A stretch of 64,000 nt of DNA from DLAJ01 sp964655525 (GCA_964655525.1 CAZZNE010000007.1:62001-126000), one strand, 5' to 3'; shown: positions 18,198 through 26,979, counted from the first letter of the stretch. The notes: generated from the letters alone by a model not told the origin. Translations and numbers: made by a program.

Positions 18198-18240
18198 GCC
18201 GCTCCGCTCCTTTTCCCCGGATACCTCTGTCTAAAATAGT

Positions 18241-18816
18241 CTACGCTTCAATTCCTCGCATGATAATGTCCATCATTTCGTCAAGCGCCTGCGCATAGCT
18301 GACATTTTCCTCCGAAAGCACATCTCTCGAAAAAAACTGACTGATCGTTCCCTCTATCATTGCCTTTAAGACCGGTATGGAGATCCTTCGGATCTCTCCC
18401 GCCTCCATTCCCTCTCTCAAAAGCGCGATGGTCGGTTCCCAGTCGCTTTCCAGACGTTTTTGGATCTGCCTGTATACCTTCGGATACTTTTGCTCCATCA
18501 GGGCGATCTGCCTCACATTGAGGTTCTCATAGCGCCCCGGAAGAACGATCATGATCTTTCGAACCTTCTCAACGATGGGAAGTGAAGGATCCTCCAACAC
18601 TTTTCGCTCCTCCTCCTTGATCTTGGAAAAGGTATGCTCCACCATCTCGTCAAACAGGGTATCCTTATCCCGGAAAATTTCATATAATGTCTTTTTACTC
18701 ATGCCGACATGCTTCGCAATATCGTCCATCGTAAACTTTAAGCCCTTGTCCTGAAATTCCTCCAGCACGGCGTTCATGATCTCTTCTTTTGCTTCCTGCA
18801 CTCTGCCTGCGTCCAT
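18241..18816 (-). CDS. TetR/AcrR family regulator
   Basis: A 191-residue repressor with an N-terminal helix-turn-helix: FTMDDIAKHVGMSKKTLYEIFRDKDTLFDEM is spread over residues of about 28-58. The C-terminal ligand domain is not recognisable by substrate. Start 18816 has GGGAG 7 nt upstream; the longer frame from 18876 lacks one. It is the first gene of the galactoside operon, 43 bp before GH2, and a 32-bp palindrome in its own upstream region (18945-18976) is the likely operator. TetR control of a sugar operon is less common than LacI or AraC control. Confidence 0.88.
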   Translation of the reverse strand: MDAGRVQEAKEEIMNAVLEEFQDKGLKFTMDDIAKHVGMSKKTLYEIFRDKDTLFDEMVEHTFSKIKEEERKVLEDPSLPIVEKVRKIMIVLPGRYENLNVRQIALMEQKYPKVYRQIQKRLESDWEPTIALLREGMEAGEIRRISIPVLKAMIEGTISQFFSRDVLSEENVSYAQALDEMMDIIMRGIEA

Positions 18817-18944
18817 AGGATACTCCCGCTTTCTAATGCCATTCCGATACAATCCGGTTTCTTGGCTCATCGGCACGACTCTCTTCGTCTCTGCAAACCT
18901 TTTTCAGATACATTATCCGTTTATCAGGTTCTTATTCACCCCTT

Positions 18945-18976
18945 TAGAAAACTTAAAAACTTTTTTAAGTTTTCTA
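18945..18976. promoter_or_regulatory. Long palindrome, probable TetR operator
   Basis: Left arm TAGAAAACTTAAAAA and right arm TTTTTAAGTTTTCTA around a 2-bp centre; every arm position matches. It lies about 130 bp upstream of the TetR gene. Autoregulation is inferred from position. Confidence 0.6.
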
Positions 18977-19028
18977 GTTTCCTTAATGATAGCAAATTTT
19001 TCCATTTCTATCTATTCATAAAGCATAC

Positions 19029-19061
19029 AAAAAAGGCAGTACGTTTTTGTGCGTACTGCCT
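19029..19061 (-). terminator. Terminator after pepD
   Basis: A 10-bp stem (AGGCAGTACG / CGTACTGCCT) followed by a T-run on the minus strand, 24 bp beyond the pepD stop codon. Confidence 0.85.
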
Positions 19062-19084
19062 AAATGTGATTCTTACAAAATCCC

Positions 19085-20560
19085 TTATTTCTTTTGGATC
19101 AACGCCCGCAGGTATTCATACATTCTTCCCACGCTCGCGATGTGCATGCGCTCGGAGGTCGTGTGAATATCCGTTAAATCCGGTCCAAATGATACGCAGT
19201 CCAATCCGGGCAGCTTCGCCGAGAGCAGACCGCACTCCAAACCCGCATGAATGACCTCCACCTTCGGCTCCTTTCCGAACATTTCACGGTACTGCGCGAT
19301 CATGCTCTCGCGCAGCGGAGAATCACTGCGGTATTCCCACGCCGGATAATCCCCGTGGCAGGATACCGAACCACCGGCAAGTGCCGACAATGCCGTCACC
19401 TTTTCACGCAGCGCATCCTTTGCGGACGCTACGGAGCTTCGAATCGAATGGTCCGTCTCAAACCCGTTTTCCGTCAGGCGCACGATTCCCATGTTTAAGC
19501 TCGTCTCGACCAAGCCTTTGATGTCCGTGCTCATCGCCTGTACGCCGTCCGGTACGGAAACAAGGAAGCGTGCGACTATTGTTGTGGAGACATTATCCAG
19601 CGCTGTCCATTCGTTATTACCCTCGTTGTGCGTAAGCGCACCGTTATCTTCATCGAACGTCAGGGAGACCTGCACGCCTGCGTCCCTGTTGGCAAATTCT
19701 TTTTTTACTATCTGCTCATATTCCGTGACCGCCGCCGCAAGCGCTTCCCGCTCTTTTGCCGGGATGATAAGCTCCGCTTCCGCTTCTACGGGAATCGCAT
19801 TGTCTTTTGTACCGCCCGCGCAGGAAACAAGCGCATACGATATTTTACCGGAGAGACCGTTTAGAAGGCGCCCCATCAGACAGTTGGCGTTTCCGCGCTG
19901 TTTATTGATCTCCGCGCCGGAATGCCCGCCCTGTAATCCATGGATGCGCACACGCGCAGGCACGCCCCCGCGGCGTTCTCTTTTGACCGGAATCACACTG
20001 TGTACGCGCACGCCGCCCGCGCAGCCGACCGTGAGAATGCCCTCCTCCTCGGAGTCGATATTTAAGAGCCGTCTTCCTTTCAGCACGGAGAGATCGATCG
20101 CTGCCGCACCGTTCATACCGACCTCCTCATCCGTGGTAAACACAGCTTCCAGTCTCGGATGACAAAGCGTTTCATCTTCTAACACCGCCAATGCATAGGC
20201 AAGCGCGATCCCGTCATCGCCGCCGAGACTCGTTCCCTTCGCATAAATGGTATCCCCTTCCACGGCAAGCGCAAGCGCATCGTGCTCTAACGACAGCGGA
20301 CAGTCCGCATCCTTGACCGCGACCATATCCATATGCCCCTGCATGATGATCGGCTCCTCCGCTTCATATCCTGCGGACGCCTCTTTGATGATGATGACAT
20401 TATCTGCCGCATCCTGCACATAAAAGAGATCGTGCTCTTTTGCAAAAGAAACCAGATAATCACTGACCGCCTTCTCATTTCCCGAACCGCGCGGGATACG
20501 GGTAAGTTCCTCGAAATAGTCAAATACGCGCTGCGGGTAAAGCCCTGTCAATACGCCCAT
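19085..20560 (-). CDS. pepD: Aminoacyl-histidine dipeptidase (M20 family)
   Basis: A cytosolic metallopeptidase cleaving Xaa-His and related dipeptides. At 491 residues it matches the PepD length. Metal-site motifs are visible in order: QGHMDMVAVKD, GGDDGIALAYAL, TDEEVGMNGA and, near the end, HAGLECGLLSAK. The usual lid domain lies between. Start 20560 has GGAGG 6 nt upstream; the longer frame from 20638 would run into the terminator of argJ. It is a single-gene unit between two terminators, so its regulation is probably independent of its neighbours. Confidence 0.95.
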   Translation of the reverse strand: MGVLTGLYPQRVFDYFEELTRIPRGSGNEKAVSDYLVSFAKEHDLFYVQDAADNVIIIKEASAGYEAEEPIIMQGHMDMVAVKDADCPLSLEHDALALAVEGDTIYAKGTSLGGDDGIALAYALAVLEDETLCHPRLEAVFTTDEEVGMNGAAAIDLSVLKGRRLLNIDSEEEGILTVGCAGGVRVHSVIPVKRERRGGVPARVRIHGLQGGHSGAEINKQRGNANCLMGRLLNGLSGKISYALVSCAGGTKDNAIPVEAEAELIIPAKEREALAAAVTEYEQIVKKEFANRDAGVQVSLTFDEDNGALTHNEGNNEWTALDNVSTTIVARFLVSVPDGVQAMSTDIKGLVETSLNMGIVRLTENGFETDHSIRSSVASAKDALREKVTALSALAGGSVSCHGDYPAWEYRSDSPLRESMIAQYREMFGKEPKVEVIHAGLECGLLSAKLPGLDCVSFGPDLTDIHTTSERMHIASVGRMYEYLRALIQKK

Positions 20561-20617
20561 ATACAGTCCTCCTTGTTTTGTAATCATAGATATTATAACA
20601 TATGATAAAATCATCAA

Positions 20618-20644
20618 GCGGCTGTGAATCGTCTTCACAGCCGC
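20618..20644 (-). terminator. Terminator after argJ
   Basis: A perfect 11-bp stem (GCGGCTGTGAA / TTCACAGCCGC) 11 bp past the argJ stop codon. The T-tract that follows is broken (TTGATGATTTT). Confidence 0.7.
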
Positions 20645-20655
20645 CTGTCATCATC

Positions 20656-21897
20656 TTACGAACGATAATCCCCATTGATCTTGACATAATCATAGGTTAA
20701 GTCGCAGCCCCATGCCGTTGCCTTTGCATCGCCCTGATTCAGATTGACATGGACGTAAATCTCATCCTCCGATAACAGCTTTTCCGCCTCCGCCTCGGAA
20801 AACGGCAGGATGATGGCATTACCGCGGCATACCGCGATCTTCCCTGCCGCGGATTCCACATCCACATCCATTCGGTTGATATCAAAATCCGCCTCGGCAT
20901 AGCCAATCGCGCACAGAACACGTCCCCAGTTCGCATCTTTTCCAAAAACCATGCATTTTATGAGCGGGGAACGGATCACGCTTTTCGCAACCGCGACCGC
21001 CATATCTGTCGTAGGCGCTCCCGTAACCGTACAGGTGATGAGCCTCGTCGCGCCCTCGCCGTCCTTTGCAAGCATCCTTGTCAGATTCATCATGACAAGA
21101 TACAACGCCTGCTTAAAGCATGCGAATGCCCCATCCTCCTTGTCAATGACCGGATTACCCGCTAAGCCGTTTGCCATGACGCACACCATATCATTGGTCG
21201 AAGTATCCCCGTCAATGCTTAAACAGTTATACGTCACTTTCACGATCTCATCTAAGGCTTTTTGAAGCATCAGCTGTGAAATCTCCGCATCCGTCGTAAT
21301 AAAATTCAGCGTCGTCGCCATATTCGGGTGGATCATGCCGCTGCCCTTTGCCATACCGCCGAGACGGCAGGGTACGCCGCCGATCTCAAACAGGACCGCC
21401 ACTTCTTTTTTTACCGTATCAGTCGTCATGATCGCATTGACTGCCTGTAAATTTCCTTCACGGCTTAACTTCTTCGCAAGCTCCTCCACATGCGCTTCGA
21501 TCGGCTCGATCGGCAGAATCTGACCGATCACACCGGTGGACGCCACAACGACTTCCTCCGGCTTAATGCCAAGCGCCGCTGCCGCCAGCTCACACATCCG
21601 TTCAGCCTTTTCCTCTCCGTCCGCGTTGCAGGTATTGGCGTTTTTGCTGTTCGCGATGACTGCCTGCGCCATGCCGCCCGTCTTTGCAAGATTTCTCTTT
21701 GTCACAACGATCGGCGCACCCTTTACCTTATTCGTCGTATAGACCGCCGCCGTCACGCAGGGACGCTCACTATAGAGCAAACAAAGATCGTTTTTGTTTG
21801 GATCATTATTCAAGCCGCAGTGTAAGCCGCTTGCCGTAAAGCCGGATGCAGCGCATACGCCGCCCTCTATATAAGTATAGCCTTCCACTTTTTTCAT
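20656..21897 (-). CDS. argJ: Bifunctional ornithine acetyltransferase / N-acetylglutamate synthase
   Basis: Transfers acetyl from N-acetylornithine to glutamate and can also use acetyl-CoA, giving the cyclic arginine pathway. The 413-residue precursor self-cleaves; the site is A194-T195 in GMIHPNMATTL, with T195 as nucleophile. The site reads ATTL where many homologues have ATML. Start 21897 is chosen for GGAG 8 nt upstream; ATG 21918 overlaps the metY stop codon (ATGA). The overlap with metY shows co-transcription. No argB, argC or argD lies in the window. Confidence 0.95.
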   Translation of the reverse strand: MKKVEGYTYIEGGVCAASGFTASGLHCGLNNDPNKNDLCLLYSERPCVTAAVYTTNKVKGAPIVVTKRNLAKTGGMAQAVIANSKNANTCNADGEEKAERMCELAAAALGIKPEEVVVASTGVIGQILPIEPIEAHVEELAKKLSREGNLQAVNAIMTTDTVKKEVAVLFEIGGVPCRLGGMAKGSGMIHPNMATTLNFITTDAEISQLMLQKALDEIVKVTYNCLSIDGDTSTNDMVCVMANGLAGNPVIDKEDGAFACFKQALYLVMMNLTRMLAKDGEGATRLITCTVTGAPTTDMAVAVAKSVIRSPLIKCMVFGKDANWGRVLCAIGYAEADFDINRMDVDVESAAGKIAVCRGNAIILPFSEAEAEKLLSEDEIYVHVNLNQGDAKATAWGCDLTYDYVKINGDYRS

Positions 21898-21914
21898 AAC
21901 CTTATCTCCGTTCA

Positions 21915-23201
21915 TCATACTGCCGCAAACGCCTGCTCCATATCCGCGATCAGATCGTCGATATGCTCCGTGCCGATGGAGAGGCGGATCGTGCTCTGAT
22001 AAATATTCTGCTCCGCAAGCTCCTGCTCGGAAAGCTGCGCGTGCGTTGTTGTTGCCGGATGAATGACAAGGCTCTTGACATCCGCCACATTCGCAAGCAG
22101 GGAGAATATTTTCAGATGATCGATAAAGCGGTGCGCTTCCTCCTTGCCGCCCTGAATATCAAACGTAAAGATAGACGCGCCGCCGTTCGGGAAATACCGC
22201 TCATACAACGCATGATCGGGATGATCCGAAATGGACGGATGATTGACACGCGCCACCTTGGGATGCTGTCTTAAGTAGGTCACGATCTTCTTGGTATTCT
22301 CCGCGTGACGCTCTAAGCGAAGCGACAGTGTCTCCACGCCCTGAAGCAATAAAAACGCGTTAAACGGAGAGATTGCCGCTCCCATATCACGAAGCAGAAT
22401 CGCACGGACATAGGTCACAAATGCCGCCTCTCCCGCCGCTTCCACGAAGGAAACCCCGTGATAGCTTTCGTTCGGCTCCGCGATTGCCGCATACTTGCCG
22501 CTCGCACGCCAGTCAAACTTACCGGAATCCACAATGATACCGCCTAAAGACGTACCGTGTCCGCCGATAAATTTGGTTGCGGAATGTACGACAATGTCTG
22601 CCCCATGCTCGATCGGACGAATGAAGTACGGCGTACCAAACGTATTGTCGATCACAACGGGCAGTCCGTGTTTGTGCGCGATCTCAGCGATCGCATCCAG
22701 ATCAGGAATATCGCTGTTCGGATTTCCGAGCGTCTCCAAATAGATTGCTTTCGTATTCTCCCTGATCGCCGCCTCAACCTCGTTTAAGTCATGCACATTC
22801 ACAAAGGTCGTCTCGATGCCGTACTGCGGCAGAGTGTGGGCAAGCAGGTTATAGGAGCCTCCATAGATCGTCTTCTGCGATACAATATGGTCTCCCGCCT
22901 GCGCAAGCGCCTGTATCGTATAGGTGACTGCCGCCGCGCCGCTCGCAAGCGCCAAAGCCGCCGCGCCGCCCTCCAGCGCCGCGATCCTTTTTTCCAAAAC
23001 CTCCTGCGTGGAGTTTGTCAGACGTCCGTAAATATTGCCCGCGTCCGCAAGTCCGAAACGCGCTTCCGCATGCGCGGAATCATGAAAAACATAGGAAGTA
23101 GTCTGATAGATCGGTACGGCTCTTGCGTCCGTCGCCGGATCCGGCTGCTCCTGTCCGACATGTAACTGCATTGTTTCAAATCTGTATTGTTCTTTCGCCA
23201 T
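21915..23201 (-). CDS. metY: O-acetylhomoserine sulfhydrylase (Cys/Met PLP family)
   Basis: A PLP enzyme making homocysteine from O-acetylhomoserine and sulfide, 428 residues. The cofactor lysine is K210 in SATKFIGGHGTSLGG. YQTTSYVF near residue 32 and YLETLGNPN near 155 are typical, and the long form with an insertion after the lysine fits MetY rather than MetB or MetC. Start 23201 has GGAGG 6 nt upstream. The leader is short and holds paired hairpins (23226-23280), but no SAM riboswitch was recognised. It is followed by argJ with overlapping ends. Confidence 0.92.
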   Translation of the reverse strand: MAKEQYRFETMQLHVGQEQPDPATDARAVPIYQTTSYVFHDSAHAEARFGLADAGNIYGRLTNSTQEVLEKRIAALEGGAAALALASGAAAVTYTIQALAQAGDHIVSQKTIYGGSYNLLAHTLPQYGIETTFVNVHDLNEVEAAIRENTKAIYLETLGNPNSDIPDLDAIAEIAHKHGLPVVIDNTFGTPYFIRPIEHGADIVVHSATKFIGGHGTSLGGIIVDSGKFDWRASGKYAAIAEPNESYHGVSFVEAAGEAAFVTYVRAILLRDMGAAISPFNAFLLLQGVETLSLRLERHAENTKKIVTYLRQHPKVARVNHPSISDHPDHALYERYFPNGGASIFTFDIQGGKEEAHRFIDHLKIFSLLANVADVKSLVIHPATTTHAQLSEQELAEQNIYQSTIRLSIGTEHIDDLIADMEQAFAAV

Positions 23202-23225
23202 TTTAAACCTCCATGCTGCCAACAT

Positions 23226-23280
23226 CAAAGCGAACTTGTTCGCTTTTGAAAAATTTTTGATTTTTCAATCTATATGCTCC
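23226..23280. repeat. Paired-hairpin dispersed element, copy 1
   Basis: Two adjacent hairpins: AGCGAAC-TT-GTTCGCT and GAAAAAT...ATTTTTC. The segment matches 42147-42197 at most positions, including the trailing TGCTCC. It lies in the metY leader. Confidence 0.6.
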
Positions 23281-23287
23281 TGTCAAG

Positions 23288-23327
23288 CAAAAAACGGCAC
23301 AGCCGAACATTGCGACTAGCCGTTTTT
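23288..23327 (-). terminator. Terminator after rplT
   Basis: Inverted repeat AAAAACGGC ... GCCGTTTTT around a 20-nt loop, 19 bp past the rplT stop codon. The T-run on the minus strand is good. Confidence 0.8.
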
Positions 23328-23345
23328 ATGCTTTCTTATTTATCA

Positions 23346-23702
23346 TTATGCGATATTTGCCTTTGCAAGCTCTGCAAGCGTTGCAAAACCCTTTGCATCA
23401 TTGACTGCCAGCTCTGCAAGCATCTTGCGGTTCATATCAACGCCAGCCTTCTTTAAGCCGAACATCATTTTGCTGTAAGAGATGCCGTTCATTCTTGCCG
23501 CCGCGTTGATACGCGCGATCCACAGACGTCTGAACTGACGCTTTCTCTGCTTACGTCCTTCATAAGAAGTTGCCAGAGCTCTCATGACAGACTGCTTTGC
23601 AACACGATACTGCTTGGAGCGCGCTCCTCTGTATCCCTTTGCAAGCTTTAATACTCTATTATGTTTTTTCTTGGCGTTCATGCCGCCCTTAATTCTTGCC
23701 AT
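23346..23702 (-). CDS. rplT: 50S ribosomal protein L20
   Basis: An early-assembly protein of the large subunit, binding 23S rRNA, 118 residues as usual. MARIKGGMNAKKKHNRVLK and the basic KQRKRQFRRLWIARINAAAR segment are diagnostic. In Firmicutes L20 also represses its own operon by binding the infC leader RNA; the leader upstream of infC here has the matching layout. Third gene of infC-rpmI-rplT and ended by the terminator at 23288-23327. Confidence 0.98.
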   Translation of the reverse strand: MARIKGGMNAKKKHNRVLKLAKGYRGARSKQYRVAKQSVMRALATSYEGRKQRKRQFRRLWIARINAAARMNGISYSKMMFGLKKAGVDMNRKMLAELAVNDAKGFATLAELAKANIA

Positions 23703-23723
23703 GTTCTTCTTCCTCCTTATGAC

Positions 23724-23921
23724 TTATAAATACGGTAAAATCTTCTTCATATTCTTTACATTGGTAGAATCGGTCAAAGCAGGTTTTCTTAAATTTCTCT
23801 TGGTCTTAGCAGATTTCTTAGTCAAAATATGCTGTTTGTAAGCCTTGCTTCTCTTTAATTTTCCGGTTCCCGTCAGCTTAAAACGTTTTGCTGCCGCTTT
23901 TTTGGTTTTCATTTTTGGCAT
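23724..23921 (-). CDS. rpmI: 50S ribosomal protein L35
   Basis: A 65-residue large-subunit protein. MPKMKTKKAAAKRFKLTGTG and the KRSKAYKQHILTKKS segment are highly conserved. It lies 49 bp after infC and 21 bp before rplT, the standard order. Confidence 0.98.
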   Translation of the reverse strand: MPKMKTKKAAAKRFKLTGTGKLKRSKAYKQHILTKKSAKTKRNLRKPALTDSTNVKNMKKILPYL

Positions 23922-23970
23922 GTTACTTTTCCTCCTATTTGTCTTACTCTATTTTAACCTTGCACGATGA

Positions 23971-24477
23971 TCAGCGCTTCTCAGTTAAAAACATTGCCAT
24001 GGAGCGGCCCTCTACCTTGGCAGGCTTATCTACGACCGCAATATCCGAGAGACTCTCTGCAAAGTCGTCCAAAATATGCTTGGTCGTGTTCATATGAGCC
24101 ATCTCACGTCCGCGGAAACGCAGCGTTACCTTTACCTTATTGCCTTTTTCCAAAAACTTTCTCGCCGCGTTTACCTTTGTGTTTAAGTCATTCGTATCAA
24201 TATTCGGAGACAGTCTGATCTCCTTGATCTCTACGATCTTCTGTTTCTTTCTGGCTTCCTTTTCCTTCCTCGCCAGTTCATAACGGTACTTTCCATAATC
24301 AACGATTTTACAAACAGGCGGCTTCGCCGTAGGCGCGATCTTCACGAGGTCAAGCTCCGCCTCTTCCGCAAGCTTAAGCGCCTCTCTCGACGACATGATA
24401 CCAAGCTGCTCGCCGTTTACTCCAATGACTCGTACTTCTTTGTCCCTAATCTGTTCGTTAATAAATAGTTCGCTAAT
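23971..24477 (-). CDS. infC: Translation initiation factor IF-3 (ATT start codon)
   Basis: Binds the 30S subunit and proofreads start-codon choice, 168 residues. FINEQIRDKEVRVIG marks the N-domain and KPPVCKIVDYGKYRYE the linker; the C-domain ends in MAMFLTEKR. The start is placed at ATT 24477 because GGAGG lies 8 nt upstream and the mature N-terminus of homologues begins there. ATG codons at 24492 and 24495 have no ribosome site and would include GGAGG in the coding part. A rare start codon on infC is known to allow IF-3 self-regulation. Confidence 0.95.
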   Translation of the reverse strand: MSELFINEQIRDKEVRVIGVNGEQLGIMSSREALKLAEEAELDLVKIAPTAKPPVCKIVDYGKYRYELARKEKEARKKQKIVEIKEIRLSPNIDTNDLNTKVNAARKFLEKGNKVKVTLRFRGREMAHMNTTKHILDDFAESLSDIAVVDKPAKVEGRSMAMFLTEKR

Positions 24478-24704
24478 TGTTTTGTCCTCCATCATAAGAA
24501 ACAGTTTTTTGTGCATTCCCGCCATAAAAAAGGCGGATAGCATCGCTATCCACCGACACGCCTCTCCCATACGCCGTCACGGTAAACGTCTGAACCGTCA
24601 CCGTCTCTGCCGCATAAAAAAGAAATCATGAACGCCTGTTAAGCACATTGCCACAGGGTGAGAGTGGATACTCTGCTTGCTGATATGTGAGCTGCCTCAC
24701 ACAG
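24478..24704 (-). ncRNA. L20-type leader RNA of the infC operon
   Basis: About 227 nt of untranslated leader from the promoter at 24711-24739 to the infC start. It contains nested stems and ends with an intrinsic terminator (24526-24554). This matches the Firmicutes L20 leader, in which L20 binding favours the terminator. The assignment rests on position and architecture, not on a covariance-model match. Confidence 0.7.
24526..24554 (-). terminator. Attenuator in the infC leader
   Basis: Stem GGATAGC/GCTATCC, extended past one mismatch by two more pairs, followed by TTTTTT on the minus strand. It lies between the promoter and the coding region, so it acts before the operon. Confidence 0.75.
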
Positions 24705-24710
24705 TTAAAT

Positions 24711-24739
24711 ACTCTAGCATATCTGCCGGATACTGTCAA
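24711..24739 (-). promoter_or_regulatory. SigmaA promoter of the infC operon
   Basis: TTGACA (24734-24739), 17-bp spacer, TAGAGT (24711-24716). The -35 box is a perfect match. It overlaps the last codons of the GGDEF fragment. Confidence 0.8.
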
Positions 24740-25107
24740 GCACCATTTTCCCAAAAAGGCTCTTTTTTCTTTTTTTCTTCGTATAAAAGATCATCTGCCT
24801 GCTCCAACAATTCCTTTAACTGAAGTTCTCCGGTGATCCGCTGTTCCATGATGCCGAGAGAGGTCATGATCGGATAACACTTTCCCGCGCTTTCGTTAAC
24901 CTCATTTAAGTACGCCTTCATGCGCGCCCGGATTTCCTCCGCTTCCTCATTCTTCTCAAGTACGAGCAGTCCCGCAAACTCGTCTCCGCCGATCCGTCCG
25001 ACGACCCCGCGGCTTGAGAGCGCCGACTCCAATGCCGCCGCACAGCCTTTTAAGGAATATTCAGACGTCTTTCCCCATTCTGCTGCTCTGACTGTTCCCT
25101 GTTCATA
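24736..25107 (-). pseudogene. Truncated GGDEF-domain gene
   Basis: The frame is open from a stop codon at 25108-25110 to 24736. It contains GRIGGDEFAGLLVL and the C-terminal GGDEF elements (MTSLGI, ADDLLYEEKKK), but the first half of the catalytic domain, including the substrate-binding part, is missing. The segment before it belongs to the neighbouring NUDIX gene. There is no ATG with a ribosome site; only TTG 25032 or similar codons could start it. It is best read as the leftover 3' end of a diguanylate cyclase gene. Its end overlaps the infC promoter. Confidence 0.7.
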
Positions 25108-25120
25108 TCAGGTTCCCCCT

Positions 25121-25672
25121 TTATCTCTGAATCGGAAGTGTCATCCGTTTTCCGTCCAAAACTGCCTCCGTAAGCCGATCCCCTAAGTAGCTCAACTTCA
25201 GCGAGAAAAATTGACTTTGTTCTCGCAGCAGACGCAGAAAGATGCGGTCGCCATCCCAGATTGGAAGACGCTCCACCTCATCCTTTTTTACCCACACAAG
25301 CTCTCCCTCATCACAGGGCAGGAGTGTCCCATCGTATGCAGACGCCGTATAAAGGTGCATATATTCGCAGACAGGCGGTACGGCATCCGAAACGCCGTCT
25401 TCTGCATCAGCGCCGCCATCTTTGGCACCGGTACCGTCAGGCGTAAAACAAAATGTCACGATGCCGCAAAACCGCCACTTTGTAAGCGTCAGTCCCGTCT
25501 CCTCGTAAACCTCACGAAGCAGGCATTCCTCCGGGCTTTCACCTGCCTCGAAATGTCCGCCCACGCCGATCCATTTATCGTGATTGACATCGTTCTTTTT
25601 CTTAATGCGGTGGAGCAGCAGATATTCGTCTCCCCGCTCAATATAGCATAAGGTTGTCAGGTTGGATTTCAT
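25121..25672 (-). CDS. NUDIX hydrolase
   Basis: A 183-residue pyrophosphohydrolase, probably MutT or 8-oxo-dGTP type. The Nudix box is complete (G-x5-E-x7-REVYEETGL, beginning GHFEAGE). An Asp/Gly-rich insertion of about 20 residues (GAKDGGADAEDG) follows strand VTFCFTPDG, where homologues have a short loop. Start 25672 has AGGAG 5 nt upstream; the longer frame from 25702 has none. The actual substrate cannot be told. It lies just upstream of the broken GGDEF gene on the same strand. Confidence 0.9.
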   Translation of the reverse strand: MKSNLTTLCYIERGDEYLLLHRIKKKNDVNHDKWIGVGGHFEAGESPEECLLREVYEETGLTLTKWRFCGIVTFCFTPDGTGAKDGGADAEDGVSDAVPPVCEYMHLYTASAYDGTLLPCDEGELVWVKKDEVERLPIWDGDRIFLRLLREQSQFFSLKLSYLGDRLTEAVLDGKRMTLPIQR

Positions 25673-25781
25673 GGTTCTCCTTTGCCAATCGAACTCATCC
25701 ACAGCTTTATTCTCTCAGAAACATTATAACCCGAAAGGCTTACGGAATCAACCGACGCCTTTCTTATAGCAGGGCAAAATC

Positions 25782-25842
25782 AAAGAGACCGAAACTAATA
25801 TGATAATCAGTTTCGGTCTCTTTGCGTTCTTGCAAATTATTT
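25782..25842. repeat. Direct repeat A flanking the Rpn gene
   Basis: A 15-bp perfect stem (AAAGAGACCGAAACT / AGTTTCGGTCTCTTT) followed by GCGTTCTTGCA. About 57 of 60 positions match 27371-27430 in the same orientation. It can also act as terminator of the Rpn gene. Confidence 0.75.
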
Positions 25843-25929
25843 TTTGAATAGATCACTGTGACTGCCTGTAATTCTCTTTTTGTAATTGCTCTCCGTCTTC
25901 AACATTCATTTGCTATAAGTTTACCGGAA

Positions 25930-26979
25930 TCATGTCAATACCGGCTCCCCCATTTCTATGATCGCTTCTATCTGCTCCCTGCTCTTCTCTGCCACATCTG
26001 CGATCTGCTCTAATGTATAGCCCTTTTTGTGCATTCTTAAAATCATCTTTGCTTCTCCGATAGCCTCTCCGCTTTCCCGAACTCCCTGACCCAGATTGCA
26101 CATCTCGTTCACATCCTTTCTGATTTTATCGCTTACCGGAATGTCGTACTCCGTTTCTATGATTCTTAACTTCTCATTAACAGGTAAATCCTTAGACAGT
26201 AAAGCGCTTAACAGGCGGTGCAGCTCATACTCCTCATTATGCTTGGGAAGTTCATTCGCTATCCCTATCATAACCATATTCAGCAGATCAAGATTGCCTT
26301 TCCACAGACAGGCTCCCAATAAATCATCCTTCGCCAGATGCACATAGGACATGCTGTTTTCATCCATGTTCATGCAGATCCAGATCGAATACACACGCCG
26401 CATGTCATTATAATTCGTCCCGACAAAATCCCTTTTTTTCTGTGAAGAGATCAGGCGGCACACATAGAAGACTGCCCTGTTCAGGAGATGGTAGCGTGTC
26501 GGCTCATCTTTCTGTGCTTCCAGATTGATAATGACCTTAGAAATCCCATCCTTCATTCGCACATAAAAAATGATGTCAAACCGGATAAGCCCCTCATTGA
26601 TCTCTGCGTTTTCTGTATTCAGCCCGACAATCCGCTGTCCGTCTTTTCCGCTTCCTGCCAAAGCATTCACACCTGCGAAAGAGCTGCCCCTTGCATTCGT
26701 CATTCCCGGCTCCAGCAAAACGGCGCTGACCAATGGATCACTCTCAATATACGGAACAACGTCTTTGGGGTTCATTCCCAAAAATTCATCAACTGTCTTC
26801 ACCAAAATATGCGCCAGTATCATTTTATTTCCCAACAGACGTTTTACTTTTTCGTCATATTGGGCTTCTGCATCCGCCGCATTTACCGCACTTTTTATCT
26901 CAGTGTCTACTAACATGCTGCTGTTATCCTCTCTTGCAGCTCCTACGAGGATTTCACGCGCATTCAATATAGAGCACAT
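25930..26979 (-). CDS. Rpn-type PD-(D/E)XK nuclease / putative transposase family protein
   Basis: A 349-residue protein of the YhgA/Rpn group, DNA nucleases that promote RecA-independent recombination. The nuclease core is visible as LIRFDIIFYVRM followed by VIINLEAQKDEP (D then ExQ). The segment EAQYDEKVKRLLGNKMILA is typical of the clostridial branch, and a helical tail ends MGEPVLT. ATG 26916 is an alternative start; neither has a strong ribosome site. It stands alone between two near-identical direct repeats about 1.6 kb apart. Such genes are usually numerous in their genomes. Confidence 0.85.
   Translation of the reverse strand: MCSILNAREILVGAAREDNSSMLVDTEIKSAVNAADAEAQYDEKVKRLLGNKMILAHILVKTVDEFLGMNPKDVVPYIESDPLVSAVLLEPGMTNARGSSFAGVNALAGSGKDGQRIVGLNTENAEINEGLIRFDIIFYVRMKDGISKVIINLEAQKDEPTRYHLLNRAVFYVCRLISSQKKRDFVGTNYNDMRRVYSIWICMNMDENSMSYVHLAKDDLLGACLWKGNLDLLNMVMIGIANELPKHNEEYELHRLLSALLSKDLPVNEKLRIIETEYDIPVSDKIRKDVNEMCNLGQGVRESGEAIGEAKMILRMHKKGYTLEQIADVAEKSREQIEAIIEMGEPVLT

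Noticed and set aside
23202..23345. SAM riboswitch in the metY leader
   Set aside because: The leader is only about 85 nt after the rplT terminator and the hairpins match a dispersed element instead of an S-box.
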